Under the pieces are notes generated by a model. That model was given only the letters and a program-made list of their open reading frames with translations, made no database searches and was not told the DNA's origin. From Marinosulfonomonas sp. (GTDB lineage Bacteria > Pseudomonadota > Alphaproteobacteria > Rhodobacterales > Rhodobacteraceae), in contig DAOURA010000003.1 in assembly GCA_030625325.1 (NCBI GenBank), positions 1-40,067 of the forward strand: a stretch of 40,067 bases of DNA, read 5' to 3'. A program made the translations under genes and the position numbers. The first letter of the stretch is position 1, and each line of letters opens with the position of its first letter. Of this stretch, positions 33,663-40,067 are shown one piece after another.

Positions 33663-34622
33663 ATGTCCCTAAGCGAATCCATTGTTGGTATTTTAAAGCT
33701 TGTAAAAGGCGGCGCTGAAAAAAGCAGCCCAAGTTCACGGGTGTTGTCCACAGTAAACTCTGCAGACAAACTATCAGCAATTATTACCGAAATTGGTGAA
33801 ACTGTTCTTCCACGATCACTGGTCTTTAGTATAGCAAAGAGCGAACTTATCGTGGACGCAGGCAGTCAAAGGCTACTGCGCATTATTCACTGCAAACCGG
33901 AAACGCTTATTGGCGGCGGCGACAAGGCCCTTGTTTTTGCCGGGCGCAATGACGCCAAGCTGGACAAACAATCTGAACAAATCGCTGCAATGCTTTGTGC
34001 ATTTGTTTCCGAAAGCGGCCCCCTGGAAGTCACATCCAATGCCCCTGATCAAGTCTATTCGGTCAGCGAAGTAGGCTTTACAACCAAAGCCCTGCATAAG
34101 GCCTGCGAGGGGCACGTCTTCAAAGATGCGCCCGCAAAAGCAGAAGAAAAGCCAAAAGAAAAAGCTGTGCCTGTCAAAGACAGCCCGAAACCCAGCAAAA
34201 AAACCACAACCAGAATTCAAAAGGCAGAGCCCGACAAACCACAAAGCCCGGCCCCACTGCCGTCCGGCACCGGGCAGGTCGGGCTTGCTTTTTTTGAGGC
34301 CTGCAAAGACCAATGCCTGAACATCTCTATCTTTTCAAAAGATGGCAGCCTGATCGAATTTTCCGGCGCCACCAAAGTCAAAAGTGAATGGGAAGAAACC
34401 GGCAAAGATATTGTGAACGACATCACAAAATGGATATCCGCAACAAGTGCCGTGATTGAAACTGATCAGTTGATCGTATTGAAGTCACCAAAACTGGAAC
34501 ACACTTCAGTCTGCTTTCTTGCCGATTCTGAACGAACCGTTGTTGCCGTATTCAAAAACGCTGACCTGACACGCATCATGTCCTGCGCCACCAAAGCATT
34601 CGGCTGGGGTGCAGCGGGATGA
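33663..34622 (+). CDS. two-domain protein with a Roadblock-like C-terminal half
   Basis: 319 residues. Residues 1-150 form an alpha/beta domain of unknown type (LVFSIAKSELIVDAG ... LLRIIHCKPE). Residues about 155-205 are a Lys/Pro-rich linker, probably flexible. Residues 205-315 show helix-strand-strand-helix-strand-strand-helix order (LNISIFSKDGSLIEFSG, then VIETDQLIVLKS, SVCFLADSERTVVAVF), which resembles Roadblock/MglB folds. No enzyme motif, signal or membrane segment is seen. The stop overlaps the ATPase start (ATGA), so synthesis is coupled to the ATPase. No clear Shine-Dalgarno precedes ATG 33663 apart from AAGAG. It may bridge the small Roadblock-like protein and the ATPase or GTPases; that is inference. 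Confidence 0.6.
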   Translation: MSLSESIVGILKLVKGGAEKSSPSSRVLSTVNSADKLSAIITEIGETVLPRSLVFSIAKSELIVDAGSQRLLRIIHCKPETLIGGGDKALVFAGRNDAKLDKQSEQIAAMLCAFVSESGPLEVTSNAPDQVYSVSEVGFTTKALHKACEGHVFKDAPAKAEEKPKEKAVPVKDSPKPSKKTTTRIQKAEPDKPQSPAPLPSGTGQVGLAFFEACKDQCLNISIFSKDGSLIEFSGATKVKSEWEETGKDIVNDITKWISATSAVIETDQLIVLKSPKLEHTSVCFLADSERTVVAVFKNADLTRIMSCATKAFGWGAAG

Positions 34623-35851
34623 CACGGCCTATTCTTGCCATCAGGGAACTGAACCTGAAGGTGGCAAACCAACAACTATACCACGGCCTGAATTTTGAGG
34701 TTGCACCAACCGGGATCACCGCCCTGATGGGGCCGGTGGGTGTTGGCAAATCATCATTGCTGGCCTGGCTGGGGGGTATTTTTGATCCGCTGCTGTTTAA
34801 GGCCGACTGGCAGCATATGGAATACGCCGGGGTTGCCTTTTGCGACGACAACCGCCCGCCAATTTTCCGCCAAAAGGCCATGCGCTATATCGGCGAGACC
34901 ATGAAGGTCATCGATATGTTGCTGAAAAATGATCCGCAGCTTTTGTGCATCGACGAAGTGACCGCCCGCCTGCCCCCGGATGAGGCCGACACAGTCCTTC
35001 AACGGCTGGTCGAAATATCGCAATCACGCGCCGTGCTGATGGTGTCCCATAATCAGCAACAGGTCGCAAAATATGCCCAAAGCGTTCTGCTGGTCGCCGG
35101 TGGCATCGCACAGGAACACACCCCGGCCAAAGAATTTTTTGAGACCCCAAAATCAGATGCCGGGCGTCAGTTTGTGCGCACCGGCGGCGTGGTCGTGGTT
35201 AAACCGGGGACCCTGCCCAGCCATCTGCGCTCTGATTTGCGCGAAGTGCCGGAAAACCTGCACCTTAGCGACAATGACTATAGCGACGGAAACCCCCTGC
35301 GCTGGGCCGTTGAAAATAAGCTGGGTGTCTACACCCCCCAAAGCCCGAACGGTATTTCAAACGCTGAACTTACCGCGATTAAGGGGTTGGGGATTGATAC
35401 GGTTGTCATGGTTGACGGGCAACGCTCACCCAGTTCCAAAACGCTAGCGGACGCAGACCTGACAGGCATCTGGCGGTTCATGCCCGAGGGCAAATTGATC
35501 CCCATGCCGGAATGCAAACACCTGTGCCGGGATATGCAGCGCCTGCTGGATGCTGGCGAAGGTCTGATTGTTATCGCCAACCCTGACAACAATGACGCCG
35601 AGCGCACCATTGGATCACAACTGGTTCATATGGGGCTGGGGGCGGACAAGGCAGCCGTGGTTGCACAAAGCCTGACTGTGCATGGCGATTTTGACATCAC
35701 CGATGAACAATTATTCTGGGATCACGAACTTTCCAATGATCTGGAAATTGATGCCCTGATGCAAGAACTGGAACAGCGCGAACACGACAACCAGAAACAA
35801 AAAACCGCCCCCACTAACGGGAAAAAAGAACAGGGTCAGGTGGTAATGTAA
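34619..35851 (+). CDS. ABC-type ATPase without signature motif, fused to a degenerate phosphatase-like domain
   Basis: 410 residues. Residues 1-190 are an ABC-like nucleotide-binding domain: Walker A GPVGVGKSS (38-46), Walker B LLCIDEVT (108-115) and H-loop His144. The LSGGQ signature and most of the helical subdomain are missing; GETMKVIDMLLKNDP stands where they should be. Residues about 225-355 resemble the phosphatase at 32457 (KLGVYTPQSPNG, then IKGLGIDTVVMVDGQR, LIPMPE, and NNDAERTIGSQLV). In the P-loop, Arg329 aligns with the catalytic Arg, but Asp stands in place of the nucleophilic Cys, so it should be inactive. A Gln/Lys-rich tail ends the protein. No membrane partner is encoded nearby, arguing against transport. 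The next gene starts directly after the stop. Confidence 0.72.
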   Translation: MTRPILAIRELNLKVANQQLYHGLNFEVAPTGITALMGPVGVGKSSLLAWLGGIFDPLLFKADWQHMEYAGVAFCDDNRPPIFRQKAMRYIGETMKVIDMLLKNDPQLLCIDEVTARLPPDEADTVLQRLVEISQSRAVLMVSHNQQQVAKYAQSVLLVAGGIAQEHTPAKEFFETPKSDAGRQFVRTGGVVVVKPGTLPSHLRSDLREVPENLHLSDNDYSDGNPLRWAVENKLGVYTPQSPNGISNAELTAIKGLGIDTVVMVDGQRSPSSKTLADADLTGIWRFMPEGKLIPMPECKHLCRDMQRLLDAGEGLIVIANPDNNDAERTIGSQLVHMGLGADKAAVVAQSLTVHGDFDITDEQLFWDHELSNDLEIDALMQELEQREHDNQKQKTAPTNGKKEQGQVVM

Positions 35852-37135
35852 ATGGCATCTGAAAACAGCGCACAAAACCTGATTAAGTTCTTTCAGGAAT
35901 TTCAAAAGAAAACAGCGCAGAACCCCAATGCAAATACCGGTGAACTTTCTGAATTGCGCACATTGGCCCGGCAATTCGAAACCCGGCTAAATCGCCCAAC
36001 CCGTATTTTCATCGGGGGTGAATATGGCTCGGGCAAATCAACGCTTGCTAACATTCTGGCCGGCGAACAGCTTATCCCGGCCAGCATATTGTCCGGTGGC
36101 CTGCCGCCACTTATCTTTCGCTATGGCGCAGCAATCGGTGCTGGTGCCGGTTGGTGGGGGAAAAAGGTCAATGCCCTTGCCGATTACATCGATTTTGTTG
36201 AACTAACGGCAGAAAACCCAGACTTTATTGTTATTCAGTTGCCCAACCCGATCCTGAAACAGTTCAATTTCTTTGACGCCCCCGGCGCGCAGCAGCCCGC
36301 AAAGCCCGACAGGCGTGTGGAAGAAATGATCAAACGGGCGGATATGCTGGTTTGGTGTACCAATGTGCTTCAGGCTTGGGCCGAGCCAGAAAAAAAGCAA
36401 TGGTCAAAACTGCCCGAAAAAATTCGTGACCACGGAATTCTGGTTGTAACCCACGTTGATCTGCCGGCGGCACAGCATGGTTTTGAACGGGTCATGTCCC
36501 GGTTGATGAAACAGGCGGGCCCCGGCTTTCAGGCTATTGCATCCTTTGCCGCGCCCACCGCTATTGATGCGGCCCCCGGTGGTAAAACCACCGATAAACG
36601 AATGTGGAAAGACAGTGGCGCAGCTTCGGTTCTTGCCAATATCCTGTCCGAAGTTGATCTGATTCAGGAAACCCTGATCAGCGACATTGGCGCGACGGCA
36701 AAATCAAAATTCGTCCCCTTCGTCATGGCCCGCAATACTGACAAAAAGCAGAAGGTTGAAACCCCGCCGCCGCCAGCAAAGGCACCCACACCGGCGCCCA
36801 GCAAACCACAAGAAGCCAAAGACCTGCATCCTATCCTGCAAAGCTGGAACCTGAAGGTCGATGCCTTAATCACGATTGCCGAGACCCCGGAAAGCATCGA
36901 CGACGGGGACTATATTCAGACCAGTTGCGATGTGGTTATGGAAATCATCGATACCATTTCAGAAGCAGACGTTCTTGACGACAAAACTGATTGGATATTG
37001 CCACAGTTTCATGACGCACTGGACCTGTTGATCCTTCTTCAGGTCGAAGACGGGGACACCCCGGTGATTGACGCCACAAACATTCTGGTTCAGCTGGGCC
37101 GGGACCTGCCCAAGATTGCATCTCTGACAAAATAG
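35852..37135 (+). CDS. GTPase, paralogue of GTPase B (GTPase C)
   Basis: 427 residues. ATG 35852 follows the upstream TAA without a single spacer base. Residues 1-48 are helical. The GTPase domain (about 48-280) has G1 GGEYGSGKST (55-64), G3 DAPG (142-145) and G4 THVD (200-203). Phrases shared with GTPase B include GGLPPLIFRYG and ADMLVWCTNVLQAWAEPEKK. A Pro/Ala/Lys-rich linker (about 298-320) leads to an acidic helical C-terminal domain of about 105 residues. No membrane helix is visible. G4 has His where NKxD or TKxD-type proteins have another residue, so nucleotide specificity should be tested. It closes the rightward operon; 172 AT-rich bases follow before the next gene. Confidence 0.8.
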   Translation: MASENSAQNLIKFFQEFQKKTAQNPNANTGELSELRTLARQFETRLNRPTRIFIGGEYGSGKSTLANILAGEQLIPASILSGGLPPLIFRYGAAIGAGAGWWGKKVNALADYIDFVELTAENPDFIVIQLPNPILKQFNFFDAPGAQQPAKPDRRVEEMIKRADMLVWCTNVLQAWAEPEKKQWSKLPEKIRDHGILVVTHVDLPAAQHGFERVMSRLMKQAGPGFQAIASFAAPTAIDAAPGGKTTDKRMWKDSGAASVLANILSEVDLIQETLISDIGATAKSKFVPFVMARNTDKKQKVETPPPPAKAPTPAPSKPQEAKDLHPILQSWNLKVDALITIAETPESIDDGDYIQTSCDVVMEIIDTISEADVLDDKTDWILPQFHDALDLLILLQVEDGDTPVIDATNILVQLGRDLPKIASLTK

Positions 37136-37307
37136 GTAATTTTTCCGGGAACCCCTTGGAAAGGTTTTCTAAACTTTTACCCAAAAAAGCACCCGTTAAG
37201 GTTGTATTTAACTCTTATTTTATTGGCTATTGCTAACTTCTTTGTGCTGCCTCAATTCTGCCAAACTGCTTTGTTTTTCGATTCAAATAGAAAAATGGAG
37301 CGTGGCA

Positions 37308-38873
37308 ATGGCACAAAATAAAAATTGGATAAAATTTCAGGGTGAAACATACGAAGTCAAACCGGGCGAACGCGCGTTGGACGCAATGTTGCGCCGCGGG
37401 GCACCGGTTACTTTTTCCTGCCGTAAGGGGGCCTGCCGTTCCTGCATGATGCAGACAACAGCTGGCGATCCGGGAAAGGCCGCAAAAGAACGCCTGCCGA
37501 AGGAATTGCAGGACCACGGTTTCTTCCTGCCATGCCTTGCCAACGACATGACCGAAGTCGAAGCAAAACTGCCCGACCTGTCCCTGTGCACGCAAAACGC
37601 AGTTGTCTTTGAAAAGAACTGGATCACTGACAACATCATCCAGCTTCGCCTGGAACTTGAGGTCGCAACCCCCTGGGCACCTGGCCAGTGGATCGCACTA
37701 ATGAACGAAAATGGCGCCACACGAAACTATTCCATCGTCAGTATGGCCACCGATTTTTACATGGACCTGCATATTAAGGTATACGAAGGCGGTGCCCTCA
37801 GCGGATGGGTGGCCCAATCCCTGAACGTCGGGGACAGCGTGAAATTTCAGGGGCCGGGCGGGCACTTTACCTACCGGGATGAACTGAAAAATACCCCGCT
37901 GGTTCTGGTTGGCACCGGAACGGGTGGTGGCGCACTAATGGGCATTGTACACGACGCACTGGCGCGCGGCCACGACGCCCCAATTCAGTTTTATCATGGT
38001 GCCAAAACCAACGCTGATCTGCACCTGCGCGAAATGTTGAAAGATATTGACCCCGAGCGTGTGAAAATCACCCAGATTGCATCCCGTGAAGAGGTCGAAA
38101 ATATCGTCCCCACCCGGGTTGCTGATATTGCGCTTCTCGAAAACCCCGACCTGACAGGCACGGCTGTGTTTGTATGTGGCTCGCCCGATATGGTTGAAGG
38201 TGTGCGCATTCAGGCCCTGCGACAGGGTGCGCCCCTTGAACACCTGTACAGCGACGCCTTTGAACCTGCTGCACCTTTCATGCCCGATGAAGACACAAAG
38301 TTCAAAAACCTTCAGGCTGATCCTGAACTTTGGGAAGCCCTTGAAAACGGCAAAAAACTGACCCGTATCCTGACCGATTTCTACACTAAGGCCTATATGG
38401 ACCCGCGCCTTGCACCGTTTTTTCACCGCACCACCCTGCAACGGGCGATCGATAAGCAATACAACTTTCTTCAGGATATGTTCAGCGGTTCAAAACTATA
38501 CTTTGGGGAAAAGCCGTTTAACGCCCACCACTGGATGGTAATTTCTGATGAACTGTTTGATTACCGCGAACGCCTGATCATGAAAGTCGCCCGCGAACAC
38601 GGCGTGCCTGAACATCTGTTGGGCCGCTGGGCCGCGGTTCATGAACTGTTTCGCCGTGAAATCGTCAAACCAGCGGCGCGCGGTATGATCCAGCACGGGA
38701 TTGAACGCTATCTTGAAGGATATTCCGAAGAAACCATGGAGGTTGGCACTGTCTGTGATGGCTGCGTCAGCGAAGTATTCGAAGGTGACAAAGTTCGTAT
38801 GCACATGCGCACCGGTGAAATCTTTTGTATGGACTGCGAAGGAAAAACCATTCAGGGCGTGGACGCCGCGTAA
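37308..38873 (+). CDS. fusion of 2Fe-2S ferredoxin, FAD/NAD(P)H reductase, truncated haemoglobin and CxxC-CxxC tail
   Basis: 521 residues from ATG 37308, with GGAG seven bases upstream. Residues 1-90: plant-type ferredoxin with Cys38, Cys43, Cys46 and Cys76 as cluster ligands. Residues about 95-330: ferredoxin-NADP reductase-like module with RNYSIVS for FAD and VGTGTGGGALMGI for the dinucleotide. Residues about 345-460: globin of the truncated type (DPRLAPFF, then NAHHWMVISDELFD, where His407, or His408, would be the proximal haem ligand, and LLGRWAAVHELF). Residues 483-510: Cys483, Cys486, Cys507 and Cys510, probably a zinc or metal site. Domain order is the reverse of flavohaemoglobin (Hmp). 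NO dioxygenase activity or an oxygen-sensing reductase are the likely roles. It lies 172 bases behind GTPase C and may have its own promoter. Confidence 0.82.
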   Translation: MAQNKNWIKFQGETYEVKPGERALDAMLRRGAPVTFSCRKGACRSCMMQTTAGDPGKAAKERLPKELQDHGFFLPCLANDMTEVEAKLPDLSLCTQNAVVFEKNWITDNIIQLRLELEVATPWAPGQWIALMNENGATRNYSIVSMATDFYMDLHIKVYEGGALSGWVAQSLNVGDSVKFQGPGGHFTYRDELKNTPLVLVGTGTGGGALMGIVHDALARGHDAPIQFYHGAKTNADLHLREMLKDIDPERVKITQIASREEVENIVPTRVADIALLENPDLTGTAVFVCGSPDMVEGVRIQALRQGAPLEHLYSDAFEPAAPFMPDEDTKFKNLQADPELWEALENGKKLTRILTDFYTKAYMDPRLAPFFHRTTLQRAIDKQYNFLQDMFSGSKLYFGEKPFNAHHWMVISDELFDYRERLIMKVAREHGVPEHLLGRWAAVHELFRREIVKPAARGMIQHGIERYLEGYSEETMEVGTVCDGCVSEVFEGDKVRMHMRTGEIFCMDCEGKTIQGVDAA

Positions 38874-38899
38874 CAAACCTAAAATGAGTAGGCAAAGAA

Positions 38900-39493
38900 A
38901 TGACTGAAGAAACCGAAGGCAAATGTCCTTTTGGGTTCGGCGATGATGCAGAACCCGGCGCAGACAGCCCATCGACCCACAGCGCGCTGGCCCCGGCGAT
39001 GTCGCGCGATATGCTTCCCACACTGGTGAAGACATCAATCGAACAGGGGGCGGACGGTCAACAGACCGGGCGTTGCCTGTGTGGCGCTGTCAGTTACAAA
39101 TTTCTTAAGCCCGTGGAAAAGGTTTTCGCCAACCATGACGAAAATTCCCGCCGCTGGACTGGTGGGGTTTCCCTCACAATCATGGTGCGGGCCTCAAGCA
39201 TGGAATTTCACGGTTGGGGGCGCCTTGTGCATTACGCCAGCTCTGCGCGGGATCGGCAATGTTTTTGCCGCCTGTGCGGCACCAGCATGTTCGTGCGCCA
39301 CGTCGCACCGGCGGCGATGGACGGCATGCTAAGCCTGTCTGCCGGAACGCTGGACGATTTTGAGGGCATGAAGCTGACAGCCGAAACATATATTGACCGA
39401 AAGCCCGATTTTTATTCATTCAAAGGCGACCGCCGGGTGATGACAGAGGCCGAAGTCGAAGAAATGTACGTGGAACGCCCCAAGGCCGGTTAG
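38900..39493 (+). CDS. GFA/CENP-V family protein with N-terminal extension
   Basis: 197 residues. The core (about 55-190) is the GFA fold with zinc ligands in GRCLCGAVSY and CFCRLCGTSMF. The family includes the glutathione-dependent formaldehyde-activating enzyme Gfa, but most members have unknown substrates. The N-terminal 50 residues form an added segment with KCPFGFGDDAEPG and a Met/Leu-rich helix (MSRDMLPTLVKT). ATG 38900 follows AGG with seven bases between. It is 26 bases behind the globin fusion gene and very likely in its operon, suggesting a shared role in nitrosative or aldehyde stress. A strong terminator follows. Confidence 0.78.
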   Translation: MTEETEGKCPFGFGDDAEPGADSPSTHSALAPAMSRDMLPTLVKTSIEQGADGQQTGRCLCGAVSYKFLKPVEKVFANHDENSRRWTGGVSLTIMVRASSMEFHGWGRLVHYASSARDRQCFCRLCGTSMFVRHVAPAAMDGMLSLSAGTLDDFEGMKLTAETYIDRKPDFYSFKGDRRVMTEAEVEEMYVERPKAG

Positions 39494-39525
39494 GGCCAGG
39501 CACACAACCATCCTGACAGAAACAG

Positions 39526-39559
39526 AAAAACACCCCGGCCAGTTGGTCGGGGTGTTTTT
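39526..39559. terminator. bidirectional intrinsic terminator
   Basis: A 12-bp perfect stem, AAAAACACCCCG (39526-39537) with CGGGGTGTTTTT (39548-39559), around a 10-base loop. The T-run at the right ends rightward transcripts and the A-run at the left serves the leftward gene. It lies between the GFA-family stop and the convergent membrane-protein stop. Confidence 0.93.
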
Positions 39560-39601
39560 ATTCATGCGGCCCATCCATTACGACGTGGCCTTTTGACGGG
39601 G

Positions 39602-40030
39602 TTATTCCCCTGATCCGCCACCGGCAATCTGGCCCAGCAAACCACCGTAAACCAGGTGCGCCATCAATGACGCTATCACGGCCATCATACCGCCCATGTT
39701 CGCCATAAGAACGCCGGCCCCAGCCATAGGCATCACAACGGCAACGGCCATAACCCACAGGGCAACGCCCCATATCAGACCCCGCACCAGCGGGCTGCCG
39801 GGCACACGATTATAAACAATGAACACATAGATCAGCGGAAAAATAACCACGCCCATCATAATGTGTCCAACCATGCCCATCATCCAGCCCATCCCCATCA
39901 TGCCTGCAAGCATGGCGGCGATATCCATCGCCATGCCGGTCATCATCGGCGCCACATACATCGCCATCAGGGTCATTACGACCGTTCCGGCGACACCGCC
40001 AATTACTGCTTTTTGTAGTTCTGGTTTCAT
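39602..40030 (-). CDS. small Met-rich integral membrane protein
   Basis: 142 residues from ATG 40030, with AAGGA eight bases upstream; a GTG directly before it is less likely. It has about four transmembrane helices, with unusually many Met, Gly and Ala (AAMLAGMMGMGWMMGMVGHI), a polar NRVPGSPLVRG loop, and a second Met-rich stretch (GAGVLMANMGGMM). The Met richness could mean metal (copper) handling, or may only reflect composition. It resembles small DUF-type membrane proteins of Rhodobacterales that I cannot name with certainty. Its transcript ends at the shared terminator. The right-hand 37 bases of the window hold its leader. Confidence 0.75.
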   Translation of the reverse strand: MKPELQKAVIGGVAGTVVMTLMAMYVAPMMTGMAMDIAAMLAGMMGMGWMMGMVGHIMMGVVIFPLIYVFIVYNRVPGSPLVRGLIWGVALWVMAVAVVMPMAGAGVLMANMGGMMAVIASLMAHLVYGGLLGQIAGGGSGE

Positions 40031-40067
40031 CACTATTTTCCTTGTTCCCTATACCAAACACATAATA

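Noticed and set aside
34619-35851. Transporter ATPase (phosphate or phosphonate type)
   Set aside because: No permease or binding protein nearby, no signature motif, and a foreign C-terminal domain.
1-40067. CRISPR arrays, tRNA/rRNA genes, insertion sequences, integrases or attachment sites
   Set aside because: Looked for clustered repeats, cloverleaf-like segments and transposase or integrase motifs; none found.

Overview
The window looks like chromosomal DNA of an alphaproteobacterium, most likely of the Rhodobacterales (Roseobacter group). The reasons are the acetate kinase next to a SoeABC-type sulfite dehydrogenase, a Roseobacter-style propionyl-CoA synthetase, and the overall gene style. 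The species assignment is inference. No rRNA, tRNA, CRISPR array, insertion sequence or phage gene was found.

Layout. (1) 1-4876: the 3' end of ackA, then soeA-soeB-soeC, a cytoplasm-facing molybdenum sulfite:quinone oxidoreductase. Together with ackA it suggests dissimilation of C2 sulfonates (taurine, sulfoacetaldehyde) to acetate and sulfate. (2) 4877-5607: a gene-poor junction. (3) 5608-21653: an exopolysaccharide locus of mixed strand, AT-richer than its flanks. It holds four glycosyltransferases, a Wzx-like flippase, a Wzy/ligase-like polymerase, a hexapeptide acyltransferase, an SGNH hydrolase, two paralogous right-handed beta-helix proteins at its edges, a GDP-mannose synthase (ManC type), a GT-C membrane glycosyltransferase and a DPM1-GtrA polyprenyl-phosphate mannose synthase. 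The last three form a plausible chain GDP-mannose -> polyprenyl-P-mannose -> periplasmic mannosylation. (4) 21846-27191: housekeeping genes prpE, nadK and glyA, a small membrane-anchored protein and an alpha/beta hydrolase.

(5) 27292-37135: the most unusual part. Two divergent gene sets share a 391-bp control region rich in palindromes. Leftward run a 65-aa protein with a GTG start, a 683-aa dynamin-like GTPase and an 805-aa GTPase with a very long acidic tail. Rightward run a dual-specificity-type phosphatase, a Roadblock/LC7-like protein, a two-domain protein whose C-terminal half also looks Roadblock-like, an ABC-type ATPase without a signature motif fused to what appears to be a dead phosphatase domain, and a third GTPase that is a paralogue of the 805-aa one. 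I do not recognise this set as a described system. The parts suggest a GTPase-driven, phosphatase-modulated assembly, possibly at a membrane. Strong RNA hairpins lie in the rightward operon.

(6) 37308-40067: a four-part redox protein (plant-type 2Fe-2S ferredoxin, FAD/NAD reductase, truncated haemoglobin, CxxC...CxxC tail), a GFA/CENP-V family protein, a clear bidirectional terminator and a small Met-rich membrane protein.

Start codons were chosen from ribosome-binding-site spacing and are stated where they differ from the longest reading frame. Family assignments come from motifs recognised by eye; no database search was run.
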